In this document: in pieces, positions 6,798-15,146 of the stretch
How the letters are laid out: each line of letters starts with the position of its first letter
Position numbering within the stretch: the first letter of the stretch is position 1
Made by a program: the position numbers and the translations under genes
Notes under the pieces: generated by a model
Database searches by the model: none
What the model saw: only the letters and a program-made list of their open reading frames with translations
What the model was told of the DNA's origin: nothing
Assembly (NCBI GenBank): GCA_017459565.1
Contig: JAFUCP010000233.1
Coordinates: 1 to 54,143 of the forward strand
Origin: Clostridia bacterium
Lineage (GTDB): Bacteria > Bacillota > Clostridia > Christensenellales > Aristaeellaceae
Length of the DNA: 54,143 bases
Direction of reading: 5' to 3'

Positions 6798-7703
6798 ATG
6801 AATGTGAACTACCTGACTGAAATCATACGCTTGGACGAGTGGGAACTTACCCATCCACTCTCACCAACCGCATACAAAGTCATGCGCAAGCTGTATCACC
6901 TTGCCAACTTTGAGCGATTTCCGGAGTGGATCAAAGTTCCCAATCCAACCTTGATGGCATTGGTAGGCTGCACCGAGACAACGCTGGCTACTGCACGGAT
7001 GACCCTGATAAACATGGACCTGATCGACTACAAGAAGAAAGGCAAGGGCAAGGGCGCAACGCTTTGGTACAGGATTCACTATTTTTCGCTCAATCCGCTT
7101 TATAACCATAAAAATCAAGGCAATAACGCGGGTGAAAACAATGGTGAAAACAATGGTAATAACACAGGTGAAAACAATGGTGAAAACCCTGGACAGATAA
7201 CAAATAGAACTAAAGGCTGTACAGGGGAAACTATAGACGATGAAGATGATCTTGATATCGACAACAACGGCATACCAGCAGAAGATCGCTTGATAAGGTC
7301 CTCTCCCCTTCATAACCCATCCCCTGTACAACCTACCGTGGGAGTAAACGGGCGCGCGCGCGAGGACGCAAAGTTGCTATACCCGCCGAGGACGCGCAGG
7401 CTGACGAATACAGAGTGGGCCGTGTATGACGGCCTGGTCCAGTCTTTGACCTGGCCTGACCGGCTGAAACTGTTCGGCGGTAACGCGGCCATGATGCTGC
7501 AAATCTTCCAGAGCGACAGATTCCCCCTGGAGTTGGTGGCCGAGGCGATGGAACGGACGGTGCAGCGCGACAAGAAGTTCATGCAGCCGTTGATGAATCC
7601 TGTGGCCTACACCCTGAAACTGCTGGAGGATTGGGAACAGCGTGGCTTCAAGACTGTGCGGGACATCAACGAGGCCAAAGACAATTACTGGGATGACTAT
7701 TAA
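6798..7703 (+). CDS. Replication initiator / replisome organiser-like protein
   Basis: 301 residues. Residues 1-95 resemble a winged-helix DNA-binding domain of phage initiators (LSPTAYKVMRKLYHLANFE, then a recognition-helix-like TETTLATARMTLINM). Residues ~105-135 are Asn/Gly/Glu repeats encoded by tandem 12-bp units. The C-terminal ~110 residues resemble DnaD-like helicase-loading domains, ending DNYWDDY. It lies immediately before SSB. The repeats inside the gene suggest the origin is here, as in lambdoid O genes; this is inference. Confidence 0.6.
   Translation: MNVNYLTEIIRLDEWELTHPLSPTAYKVMRKLYHLANFERFPEWIKVPNPTLMALVGCTETTLATARMTLINMDLIDYKKKGKGKGATLWYRIHYFSLNPLYNHKNQGNNAGENNGENNGNNTGENNGENPGQITNRTKGCTGETIDDEDDLDIDNNGIPAEDRLIRSSPLHNPSPVQPTVGVNGRAREDAKLLYPPRTRRLTNTEWAVYDGLVQSLTWPDRLKLFGGNAAMMLQIFQSDRFPLELVAEAMERTVQRDKKFMQPLMNPVAYTLKLLEDWEQRGFKTVRDINEAKDNYWDDY
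7131..7190 (+). repeat. Five tandem 12-bp iterons inside the initiator gene
   Basis: Units of GGTGAAAACAAT at 7131, 7143 and 7167, with variant units at 7155 and 7179. Further AT-rich sequence follows. Iterons within an initiator gene are the usual sign of a phage replication origin. In protein they give a GENN-type low-complexity linker. Confidence 0.7.
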
Positions 7704-7718
7704 GCGAGGTGTGATGAC

Positions 7719-8129
7719 ATGATGAATCCGGCGAATGTCGTGAGCATGTACGGATTTGTTGCCACAGAACCGAAGGGCAACACAACCCCTGGCGGCGCGC
7801 TGCGCTGCTCGTTCAGGATCGCCGTAGGCAAAGGCCGCAAGGGCGATGATGGCCGCGAAGTCGCAGACTTCTTTACGGTGGTGACGTGGCGCGACACGGC
7901 GAAGTTCTGCCAGAATTACGTGCGCAAGGGGCGGCTGGTGTCCATCTGCGGCCAGTTGACCACATACAGCTTCACAGCCCAGGATGGCAGCAACCGCACT
8001 GAATACCAGATTGAGGCCGAAAGCGTAAGGTTTATCAGCAGCGGGAACCGGCAGCAGAGCGAGGCCGTGCCGCCGCCCCCGGCACCGAACGACTTCCAGG
8101 AGGTCTATGATTCGGAGGTCCCGTTCTGA
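7719..8129 (+). CDS. ssb: Single-stranded DNA-binding protein
   Basis: 136 residues with an OB-fold N-terminus (FVATEPKGNTTPGGALRCSF, then FFTVVTWRDTAKFCQNYVRK and GRLVSICGQL). A Pro-rich linker leads to the acidic tip DSEVPF, which in bacterial SSBs recruits partner proteins. It coats single-stranded DNA during replication and recombination. It sits directly after the initiator. The ATG of the next gene overlaps its stop codon. Confidence 0.9.
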   Translation: MMNPANVVSMYGFVATEPKGNTTPGGALRCSFRIAVGKGRKGDDGREVADFFTVVTWRDTAKFCQNYVRKGRLVSICGQLTTYSFTAQDGSNRTEYQIEAESVRFISSGNRQQSEAVPPPPAPNDFQEVYDSEVPF

Positions 8130-8536
8130 TGGCCGCAAAGGTGACGGAGAAGCGCATACAGCGCAAGGCGCGAAAGCCCTATGGGTGTGATGTTTGCGGA
8201 CGGACGATCCTGGAAAACTGCGACTACATGGCCTGTAGCAGGCTGTACGGCCAGGGTGGTTCCATTCTGAAATTGAAGCGGCATATCCACTGTGACGCGC
8301 TGGTGCGGCGATATGCCGAACAGCATAATGTGGACGCTGCCGAAGTGACGGTTGCCGAGGTCGTGGAATGGCTGGATGAAACGTGCAAAACAGAGTGTTT
8401 GCCGGGATTCTCGCCGCAATGTGAGCAGGACAGGTTTTCGTGCGGCCAGATCATTTGGAACCTTTTGAGGCATAAACCCGGCTATGGGGCCGTGGTGAAG
8501 TCGATCAACGAGACAGGAGGTAACAACGGTGAGTAG
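8129..8536 (+). CDS. Small zinc-finger-like protein
   Basis: 135 residues. A GCDVCGRTI motif and later Cys/His residues (H91 region, CKTECLPGF, CEQDRF, SCGQI) suggest metal binding. Start overlaps the SSB stop (TGATG), so it is translationally coupled. Possibly a replication or host-takeover accessory; function unknown. Confidence 0.65.
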   Translation: MAAKVTEKRIQRKARKPYGCDVCGRTILENCDYMACSRLYGQGGSILKLKRHIHCDALVRRYAEQHNVDAAEVTVAEVVEWLDETCKTECLPGFSPQCEQDRFSCGQIIWNLLRHKPGYGAVVKSINETGGNNGE

Positions 8537-8744
8537 AGATTACAAGCGGACGAAGGGCCAGTTCTTTGTTTACGATCCTGCCGCCGAGGATTATTACAAA
8601 GGACTGTACCAGGGTACGGCACAGTACACAAAATACCAGTGGGAGGCCAAGGAATACAAAACCGTGCAGGGCGCGGCAACGATGTGCGAAACGCTGGGCG
8701 GCGGATTCATCGTAGTGGACAAGGATGGGAAGAAGTACGAATGA
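8529..8744 (+). CDS. Small phage protein, unknown
   Basis: 71 residues from GTG 8529 (GGAGGT upstream), overlapping the previous gene by 8 nt. Rich in Tyr and Lys; ends FIVVDKDGKKYE. No family recognised. Confidence 0.6.
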   Translation: MSRDYKRTKGQFFVYDPAAEDYYKGLYQGTAQYTKYQWEAKEYKTVQGAATMCETLGGGFIVVDKDGKKYE

Positions 8745-9009
8745 CCTACAGCTTCAAGATTCGGACGCGGGAAAGGTGGTCTTTGATGTGACGGCAGCTA
8801 CAAAGCCGGGATTTAAGGTGACGCTGGAGAGCAACCGCAGGGGATTGAAGCGGTGCGAATCCTGTACCAAAGGCGGTCCGCTGCATCACCTGGTTATGCC
8901 GAAGTCAACCTATCGCTATCCCAAAGCCGAGGTACGATACAAGGACTATTGGCTGTGCGAGGATTGCTACCAGAAGATGCGCGCGGCGATGGATAAGGAG
9001 GACGCATGA
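8725..9009 (+). CDS. Small Cys-rich protein (two CxxC)
   Basis: Contains CESCTKGGPLHHLVMP and LCEDCYQKM, a likely zinc knuckle of the CxxC...CxxC type. The start is uncertain. ATG 8725 overlaps the preceding gene. GTG 8788, with AAAGGTGG before it, would give a 73-residue protein starting at the globular part. Function unknown. Confidence 0.55.
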   Translation: MGRSTNDLQLQDSDAGKVVFDVTAATKPGFKVTLESNRRGLKRCESCTKGGPLHHLVMPKSTYRYPKAEVRYKDYWLCEDCYQKMRAAMDKEDA

Positions 9010-9010
9010 C

Positions 9011-9160
9011 ATGACGATGGATGAATGGGAAAGACGCCAGATTCACCGTTGCGCTAATTGTGAGAATTGGGACCATTGCACGGGCTTATGTTGCGATACC
9101 GGCGACTATACGCGCCTGGATGATGGGTATAATTGCCAATCATTCACGGAAAGGGAGTAG
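9011..9160 (+). CDS. Very small Cys-rich protein
   Basis: 49 residues from ATG 9011: CANCENWDHCTGLCCDT, a dense Cys cluster, then an acidic Tyr-rich part. It sits tightly between two other Cys-rich genes, so it is likely real despite its size. Possibly zinc-binding. Confidence 0.6.
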   Translation: MTMDEWERRQIHRCANCENWDHCTGLCCDTGDYTRLDDGYNCQSFTERE

Positions 9161-9162
9161 CT

Positions 9163-9381
9163 ATGATGGTAAGAACAAGCGATTGCGTCTATGTGGTGCG
9201 TTGCAAGGATTGCAGCCATTGCTTTGAACTGGCGGCCACAGATCCCATGATACCCTACAAGGACGGCAAGAACGGCTTTTTCTGCGATGCCTTTGACATG
9301 GATTTCTATACGCCAGCCTATAACGCCGCAACGTACTACTGTGCGGATGGAGTAAGGAGGCCAACGCCATATGATGAATAA
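9163..9381 (+). CDS. Small Cys-rich phage protein
   Basis: Start ATG 9163 (GGAAAGGGAG upstream), 2 nt after the previous stop. CVYVVRCKDCSHCFEL is a CxxC-type knuckle, followed by FFCDAFDMDFYTP. One of a run of small metal-binding-like proteins at 8.1-10.6 kb. Confidence 0.6.
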   Translation: MMVRTSDCVYVVRCKDCSHCFELAATDPMIPYKDGKNGFFCDAFDMDFYTPAYNAATYYCADGVRRPTPYDE

Positions 9382-9886
9382 AGACATCATCAGAGAAATA
9401 GCAGCATCACAGCAATATGTGATTTCACTCTATAACCTTACAGACCTGATGGAGATTTACGACTACAGACCGGACCACGTTTGGCCGTTTCCAACACCAC
9501 CATATCTGTATTTTGAGACAAATCCTGAACATCAAAGAGGGACAAGATTCTGGGCGTCATGGAGCGCTGTCCTGGAATGTTTAGAGGGTGAAAACACCCG
9601 ATATAGCCGAGCAAACTATGAAATCAACTGGAGATGCTGGAAGGGTATTCCTACAGATCAACAAAGAGAACAACGGCTATGGCTGAACAAACAAGACAAA
9701 AGCAGCGCAAATGATACCCCCGTCCTGTCAGAAGCGCAGACACCTTTGGCTGTTTTACGCCAGGAACCAGGCTGCGCAAGTGGCCGAGTTGGATATTGCT
9801 CGAAATGCGAAACGGTTCTTTTGGAAAATGGCTATAACCCGAAATATTGCGGAGTATGCGGACAGGCGGTGAAGTGGGGTGGATAA
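9371..9886 (+). CDS. Phage protein with C-terminal zinc ribbon
   Basis: 171 residues. The first ~110 residues carry a WRCWKGIPTDQQRE block, echoed in the next gene as WRCWTQKPTDAQRE. The C-terminus is a zinc ribbon (CSKCETVLLE...YCGVCGQAVKWGG). The shared block suggests this gene and the one at 9879 are related by duplication or share a domain. Confidence 0.6.
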   Translation: MMNKDIIREIAASQQYVISLYNLTDLMEIYDYRPDHVWPFPTPPYLYFETNPEHQRGTRFWASWSAVLECLEGENTRYSRANYEINWRCWKGIPTDQQREQRLWLNKQDKSSANDTPVLSEAQTPLAVLRQEPGCASGRVGYCSKCETVLLENGYNPKYCGVCGQAVKWGG

Positions 9887-10349
9887 AGTGAAACCGGGCG
9901 TATATATCAGCACTGTCACGACAAACCCCAAACGACCTTTGCCGGATCTCAACAAGGTTATCAACGCTGTACGAATGTGTGGCAACGATAAACACACTTT
10001 TTGCCCGTATAGATACCCGGACAGAGACGATATTTCCATTTGCCACGAGGACTTGATGGACGATGTAATAAGTTGGCTGGAAACGCTGGTGCCGCGAGTG
10101 CTTCAATTTGGCGAGTTATTGGAGTACAAGGGGGCGGTTTGGCCTGAATTGACCTTTGGTGACGGGCATCGTGCGGTAATGCCTCCGTGTATGTCCGAGG
10201 GCGACGCCATGTCCGATGGCACCACTGGCCTTAGATCGACGTCGAGCATACTGAGGATGGAATATAAAGCATACGGGAAAACGTGGCGCTGCTGGACGCA
10301 AAAGCCAACTGACGCGCAGAGAGAGGCGGAACCATGGCAGGATCAGTAA
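9879..10349 (+). CDS. Phage protein related to the preceding gene
   Basis: 156 residues, GTG 9879 (or GTG 9888). The C-terminal WRCWTQKPTDAQREAEPW mirrors the middle of the previous protein. A CHEDLMDDVISWLETLVPRV helix is typical of clostridial phage proteins with a following zinc ribbon. Here the ribbon is on the next gene, so 9879 plus 10334 may equal one fused protein in relatives. Confidence 0.55.
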   Translation: MDKVKPGVYISTVTTNPKRPLPDLNKVINAVRMCGNDKHTFCPYRYPDRDDISICHEDLMDDVISWLETLVPRVLQFGELLEYKGAVWPELTFGDGHRAVMPPCMSEGDAMSDGTTGLRSTSSILRMEYKAYGKTWRCWTQKPTDAQREAEPWQDQ

Positions 10350-10579
10350 AATGCAGCGAATGCGGCGGCAAACTCGTCTACGAAGAAATATCCCAGCGCG
10401 GGAAGATTTACCCCATTCTTTCTGACGGCACCATTGGAAAGAAATTCAGATACGGCGATTACGGAGGTGATGACTTCCAGATGGTCTATTGCAAATCGTG
10501 TGGCGCGACCTTTGAATTTGATTTAGTCGATCATCTATCACGGGTTGTAATAAACGGGAGGGTTGACCATGGGCGATAA
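10334..10579 (+). CDS. Small zinc-ribbon protein
   Basis: 81 residues: CSECGGKLVYEE at the N-terminus and CKSCGATFEFDL at the C-terminus form a CxxC...CxxC ribbon. It overlaps both neighbours slightly. Function unknown. Confidence 0.65.
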   Translation: MAGSVKCSECGGKLVYEEISQRGKIYPILSDGTIGKKFRYGDYGGDDFQMVYCKSCGATFEFDLVDHLSRVVINGRVDHGR

Positions 10580-11363
10580 CACGAAAATCGACTGGTGCGA
10601 CGCAAGTTGGAATCCCATCACGGGTTGTTTACATGGCTGTGAATACTGCTATGCCAGGAGGCATGTGCGGCGGTTTGGCGGCCAGTTAGGCAGCGATGGA
10701 GGCAATCACTTTCTGGTGCTGCCGAGGCGCGAAGTGGTGTATGAGGGCCGGGAGAAGATCGAAGGGCGCGTGCTGCCCTATCCTTATGGTTTCGACCCTA
10801 CCTTCCACCGCTACAGGTTGGAAATCCCACAGCACTGGCGGAAGCCGAGGAACATCTTTGTATGTTCTATGGCGGATATGTTCGGCGAATGGGTGCCGGA
10901 CGAGTGGATTGTGGAGGTCCTGAACGCATGTCGAAAAGCCCCACAGCACAGGTATTTGTTCTTGACCAAACACCCGGAACGATACGACAGGCTGGAAGAT
11001 GCAGACCTTATCACGGACAAGGACACCAACTTCTGGCTTGGCAGTACGACCACCGACATCACAAGGGACAAGTTGCATTACAACAGGGCACTTCATACAT
11101 TCCAGAGTTGTGAACCGATGCTTGCCCCTTGGCCTCTTGCGAGAGCAGCGAACCAAATCAGTAAATGGAACGGCTGGCTTCCCGAGTGGGTGATCTTCGG
11201 TGCAGAAACAGGGAACCGCAGGGGCAAGGTCGTGCCGGAGAAGGATTGGATCGACAACGCTGTGCAAATGTGCCAGAACATGGGCGCGGCAGTCTTTATG
11301 AAGGAATCGCTGCGTGAGATCATGGGCGACGATTTCAGGCAGGAATTTCCGTGGGAGGTATGA
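10569..11363 (+). CDS. DUF5131 (Gp37/Gp68-like) radical-SAM-type protein
   Basis: Start ATG 10569 with GGGAGGG upstream. The WNPITGCLHGCEYCYA block gives the CxxxCxxC triad (C20, C24, C27) expected to hold a 4Fe-4S cluster. Conserved blocks HRYLFLTKHPERY and WVIFGAETGNRRGK match the DUF5131 phage family. The reaction is unknown; a role in nucleic-acid modification is often suspected for the family. A second CxxxCxxC protein is encoded at 14226. Confidence 0.8.
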   Translation: MGDNTKIDWCDASWNPITGCLHGCEYCYARRHVRRFGGQLGSDGGNHFLVLPRREVVYEGREKIEGRVLPYPYGFDPTFHRYRLEIPQHWRKPRNIFVCSMADMFGEWVPDEWIVEVLNACRKAPQHRYLFLTKHPERYDRLEDADLITDKDTNFWLGSTTTDITRDKLHYNRALHTFQSCEPMLAPWPLARAANQISKWNGWLPEWVIFGAETGNRRGKVVPEKDWIDNAVQMCQNMGAAVFMKESLREIMGDDFRQEFPWEV

Positions 11364-11365
11364 GC

Positions 11366-11851
11366 ATGAGGGAGATTCTATTCCGAGGCAAGAGCCTGAA
11401 AGGCGAATGGCTGCATGGATGGTATACCAAGGCGACTATGGGCGCGTGGCCTTTGAGGGATTGCATCGTACCTGTCACAGACGCCGAGGGCGGCTACAGA
11501 CACGACGAAGAAGTGCTGGGAGATACTGTCGGCCAATACACAGGGCTGGACGATAAGAACGGCACAAAGATTTTTGAAGGTGACATCACGCGCCTGGTCC
11601 TGCCAGATGGCGAAGTGAGGCATTTTGAGGTTTTCATTGGAACGGTCCTCCGGGATTTCATCGTCAAGCCCCTGCCTGGGTACGATGAAACGCCGGTGCC
11701 GGTGAGAATCACGGGCGTGTTTTTCGAGTGGAATGACGATTTTCTGCTGCCGTGCATTGATGACAACGCCATATCCGACGTTGCCCGCATGGAAGTGATC
11801 GGCAATATCTATGACAATCCTGAACTGCTGGAAATCAACCATTACGCTTGA
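11366..11851 (+). CDS. YopX family protein
   Basis: Start ATG 11366 is set by GGGAGG at 11352-11357. It has the family signature MREILFRGKSLKGEWLHGWY, then VGQYTGLDDKNGTKIFEGDI and a C-terminal VIGNIYDNPELL. YopX proteins are common in Bacillota phages; their role is unknown. Confidence 0.85.
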   Translation: MREILFRGKSLKGEWLHGWYTKATMGAWPLRDCIVPVTDAEGGYRHDEEVLGDTVGQYTGLDDKNGTKIFEGDITRLVLPDGEVRHFEVFIGTVLRDFIVKPLPGYDETPVPVRITGVFFEWNDDFLLPCIDDNAISDVARMEVIGNIYDNPELLEINHYA

Positions 11852-11870
11852 AATTGCGGAGGCAAAATAG

Positions 11871-12656
11871 ATGAACACATTAAAATTCAATTTCAGTATC
11901 AATGGCGCGTGGCTCACGAAGTTTATTCAGGATGGAGTCATGTACGAAGGCAAGGGCTACGAATGGGCCGAACAGACCGTTAATGAACTATTAAAGCCCA
12001 ACGGTTTGGACGAAGCTACAGCGAAGAAAATCACACAAGATATAATACTTGGGCGTGGGCGTTTTTCGGGCAACACGGGCGACGGTACATTTGTTTATGA
12101 CGATGAAAGCTATGGTACGCCAGATGATTTCTTCCTGCTGTTCTCCAGAATAGACAAAGAGAGGAAAGACAACCGTCAAGCATATACGGACATAAATAAT
12201 GCTTGGTGCGAGTTGGCAGAATTGATTACTGGAGAAATAAAAAGGAGTGATCTTACGTGCGCCCCAAACCTTCAATTCAAAGAGAAAAGCCCGCTTGAGG
12301 AATATATTGAGCGAATGACGGACGAAGAATCGGAGGCCAGGGAGCCATATGGATTTATTTCCCCAGACGGGGAATTTCATAACGTCGAATGGGGAGAACA
12401 CGGAGAGTGGGCCGAAACATATATCAAAGAATCCGGCCTCCTGGTAGACGCCGAGAACTCCCGATACTGTTACCCGACTGATTATCTCGTCCATGAAAAG
12501 GGGTGGCTATTGATGCACAGTCCTTCGCGCGGAAAGCCGAAGCTGACCGCTGGAGATAAGCCCATGACGAAAGCCCAGCGCGAAACCCTTTACGACTACT
12601 ATATCAAAGCAGAGCGCGACGAAGAAGCAAATGCCTTATTTGTAGATACGTTGTAA
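11871..12656 (+). CDS. Large soluble early protein, unknown
   Basis: 261 residues. Conserved-looking central blocks EPYGFISPDGEFHNVEWGEH and YCYPTDYLVHEKGWLLMHSP occur in clostridial phage proteins of unknown function. No catalytic motif recognised. Its A/T content is higher than that of its neighbours, suggesting separate acquisition. Confidence 0.6.
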   Translation: MNTLKFNFSINGAWLTKFIQDGVMYEGKGYEWAEQTVNELLKPNGLDEATAKKITQDIILGRGRFSGNTGDGTFVYDDESYGTPDDFFLLFSRIDKERKDNRQAYTDINNAWCELAELITGEIKRSDLTCAPNLQFKEKSPLEEYIERMTDEESEAREPYGFISPDGEFHNVEWGEHGEWAETYIKESGLLVDAENSRYCYPTDYLVHEKGWLLMHSPSRGKPKLTAGDKPMTKAQRETLYDYYIKAERDEEANALFVDTL

Positions 12657-12686
12657 ATGCGATATGGAGGACGGGGAGGCAGAAGG

Positions 12687-13079
12687 ATGGGACATATAGA
12701 GACAACACGTCGTTGGGTTGAGGAGCGGCGATTGGTGCTAACCATCGAGGATATCCAAAAGAGCACTGAAAGACTTATACGAAAAAACGGCGCGTTTACT
12801 ACAACACTTGGTTGGCATAAGCGATTTACAAAACGACTGGAGAGATGCCCGTATTGCGGAAGAACGCCGAGACTACTGTCAGATTGGCGTCCTGAGTATG
12901 GATTCAGTTACAAGTATGTATGCGATGAAGGAGATATGCATTGCGGCGATTGGTATTATCAACTGAGCCGCGCAGGGTTGGACTGGAATTACCGTGTTCG
13001 TGAAAAATATGGAGAATGGAACAGACCTGTCCCACATCGCAAAGTAATTTGTGACGCCTATGGAAGAAAGCGGCAGTAA
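12687..13079 (+). CDS. Small protein with CPYCG motif
   Basis: Start ATG 12687 chosen for GGGGAGG at 12673-12679. About 130 residues: basic N-terminal helix, RCPYCGRTPRLLSDW, then VCDEGDMHCGDWYYQ, a probable zinc-binding pair. Function unknown. Confidence 0.55.
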   Translation: MGHIETTRRWVEERRLVLTIEDIQKSTERLIRKNGAFTTTLGWHKRFTKRLERCPYCGRTPRLLSDWRPEYGFSYKYVCDEGDMHCGDWYYQLSRAGLDWNYRVREKYGEWNRPVPHRKVICDAYGRKRQ

Positions 13080-13083
13080 AGCA

Positions 13084-13296
13084 ATGAGAAATATGCCAAC
13101 ACAAGAAGAATTGCAAAGCGCAATCTATCAGCATTGTCTTTCGTGCAGCGGCGGCAGCCGGAAGGAATTGCACAGGTGCGGCATCAAAAACTGCAAGCTA
13201 TGGCCGTACAGGGAGCCGGAGGCAAAGAAGAAGCCGAGGAAGATCAAAGGGCAAGTGAACATATTCGACTACATAAAGCAGGAGAAGCGGGCGTGA
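13084..13296 (+). CDS. Small Cys-rich phage protein
   Basis: 70 residues from ATG 13084. The pattern CLSCSGGSRKELHRCGIKNC, then LWPYR and a basic tail, is a recognisable clostridial-phage family of unknown role. The ribosome site is weak; GTG/ATG starts further upstream are possible. Confidence 0.6.
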   Translation: MRNMPTQEELQSAIYQHCLSCSGGSRKELHRCGIKNCKLWPYREPEAKKKPRKIKGQVNIFDYIKQEKRA

Positions 13297-13323
13297 CACC
13301 CGGACACGAAAGGAGATTCAGGT

Positions 13324-13926
13324 ATGGCTATGTACAAATCGAAGAAGATGCCGTCCATCTACGGCGAATGCCATGAGGATTACGAGAACGGACACAAGCC
13401 TGTATATGCGCGGGTGATCGACGGGGAATATCCCGCCAAGGTACAGCCTGGGGCGAAGCGCATGGTGAAGGACGAGCAGGGAGCCACGATGTTTCTGCTG
13501 GCAATGTGTTCACTGGCCGCCGAGGTCCAAAGGCGGCTGGAACGAAGGTTGAAAACCGTGCCGAACGGCATGGGCCGGATCAAGACGATCAGAAGCATGG
13601 TGACGAAGCTGGCGTTCGACCTCTTGAATACCGCGCCCCAGGAACAACGAGAGCATATACAGCGGCAATGTGTAGGTCTGGCGATCTTTGTCGGCGTCCG
13701 AGGAGAAGGACCACTCAATCCAGATTCAGAGTATGGGTATTACCTAAACCGCAATCAATTCGACTTGATGATCGGGGCTGTGCGGGAACAGTGCGACCTT
13801 TGCACCATTGAGGACCCGGCAGAGCAGGCAAAGTGCCCCTATGCCAAGCTGCTGAACGTGCTGCCGATTGACAAGCAGGACGAGGGCGCGAAGGGTTGCG
13901 GGTGGTTCCACCCCTGGAGAATGTGA
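13324..13926 (+). CDS. Conserved early phage protein, unknown
   Basis: 200 residues, AAGGAGA upstream. Residues ~75-135 are helical and basic (RRLERRLKTVPNGMGRIKTI). The C-terminal part has CDLCTIEDPAEQAKCPY and ends GCGWFHPW, a possible metal site. Not recognised beyond being phage-like. Confidence 0.6.
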   Translation: MAMYKSKKMPSIYGECHEDYENGHKPVYARVIDGEYPAKVQPGAKRMVKDEQGATMFLLAMCSLAAEVQRRLERRLKTVPNGMGRIKTIRSMVTKLAFDLLNTAPQEQREHIQRQCVGLAIFVGVRGEGPLNPDSEYGYYLNRNQFDLMIGAVREQCDLCTIEDPAEQAKCPYAKLLNVLPIDKQDEGAKGCGWFHPWRM

Positions 13927-13943
13927 CATACAGGAGGCTATGC

Positions 13944-14207
13944 GTGATTATGAGCAAGAATATACAGGGCTACATTAAGGTGCTGGATGACTTCGCAACT
14001 GAATTGAGAGCCAATATCTCCATGCTGAAAGACACCACAATCAGCTATTTGGACGCCTATAAGATAGCCGAGGCGCTGGATGAAATCGACGTGTCCGATA
14101 AGGTGTATGTACGGCGCGACAAGCTACAGTCTGCCATCGAGCACGCCATAGACATGGCTTCCGGGAACATCGCGGAAAATGTCGTGGACGATATATACAT
14201 GGCGTGA
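13944..14207 (+). CDS. Small helical phage protein
   Basis: GTG 13944 has the best spacing from AGGAGG (13932-13937). About 87 residues, helical and acidic (LDAYKIAEALDEIDVSDKVY). No family named. It leads directly into the radical-SAM gene. Confidence 0.55.
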   Translation: MIMSKNIQGYIKVLDDFATELRANISMLKDTTISYLDAYKIAEALDEIDVSDKVYVRRDKLQSAIEHAIDMASGNIAENVVDDIYMA

Positions 14208-14225
14208 TAAAGGAGGTGGTGGCAA

Positions 14226-15146
14226 ATGACCATTGGTCTGCATGACAGCGACAATACAGGCTTCCCGAACCTCGCATTGATGAAGCTGTCTACCTACCAT
14301 AAGGGATTAGGCGATGCCGTGGAATGGTGGAATCCGCTATTGACCTATGATAGAGTGTATAGCTCAAAAGTGTTCACCTATACGCCGGAGTGCGCCTACT
14401 TGCCTGAAAACACTATCAAAGGTGGGACCGGCTATGGCCTGTACACAGAATTGCCTCCAGAGATAGATCAGTGTTTCCCGGATTATTCAATCTATCCCAA
14501 ATGCGACTATGCCATAGGTTTTTTGACGCGCGGGTGTATAAGAAACTGCCCGTGGTGCGTAGTACCAAAGAAAGAGGGCAAGATCAGGGGTTATAACACA
14601 TGGAGAAATATCAAGCGCCCGGATAGCAAGAACATCGTTTTTATGGACAATAATATATTGGCTTGTCAATGGGGGCTTGACCAAATCATGGATATGGCCG
14701 GAGAGGACGTAAGGGTTGATTTCAACCAGGGGATTGACGCACGCCTGATTACGCCTGAAATAGCGGAAATGCTCGGAAACTTGAAATGGATTAGGTTTGT
14801 GCGCATGGCTTGCGATACAGACGCGATGCTGGACACCATACTGGATAGAGCGACGCTTCTGGAGAAGCACGGGATAAAGAGACACAGGCTGTTTATCTAT
14901 TGCCTGGTTCAAGGGATTCATTCTGCCGAGGCACGCTGTATTGCGCTACGGGACGCCGGTTTGGTTCCATTTGCACAACCGTACAGGGACTTTGAAAACA
15001 ACCTTCCGCCAACAAAGGAAGCTATGAACTTTGCCAGATGGGTAAACCATAAAGCTGCTTTCAAATCCTGCAAAACGTTTTCGGAATACAATTCAAAAAT
15101 CAGAGGACATCGGGGGGGGGGCTTGGTTTATGACCAAAGAATTTGA
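14226..15146 (+). CDS. Radical-SAM protein ending in a poly-G tract
   Basis: 306 residues. LTRGCIRNCPWCVVPKKEG gives the CxxxCxxC cluster motif (C104, C108, C111). The N-terminus (LHDSDNTGFPNLALMKLSTY) resembles the B12-binding-like front part of methylthiotransferase/rSAM relatives. FNQGIDARLITPE and RLFIYCLVQGIHSAEA fit the TIM-barrel. It presumably performs SAM-dependent radical chemistry; the substrate is unknown. The last codons read through ten G (15112-15121). Loss of one G would fuse it in frame to the membrane protein at 15130. Confidence 0.75.
   Translation: MTIGLHDSDNTGFPNLALMKLSTYHKGLGDAVEWWNPLLTYDRVYSSKVFTYTPECAYLPENTIKGGTGYGLYTELPPEIDQCFPDYSIYPKCDYAIGFLTRGCIRNCPWCVVPKKEGKIRGYNTWRNIKRPDSKNIVFMDNNILACQWGLDQIMDMAGEDVRVDFNQGIDARLITPEIAEMLGNLKWIRFVRMACDTDAMLDTILDRATLLEKHGIKRHRLFIYCLVQGIHSAEARCIALRDAGLVPFAQPYRDFENNLPPTKEAMNFARWVNHKAAFKSCKTFSEYNSKIRGHRGGGLVYDQRI
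15112..15121. repeat. Homopolymer G10 at a gene junction
   Basis: Ten consecutive G. With ten, the radical-SAM gene stops at 15146. With nine or twelve, the frame continues into the gene at 15130. Long G tracts are prone to slippage, the basis of phase variation in other bacteria and phages. Confidence 0.6.
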
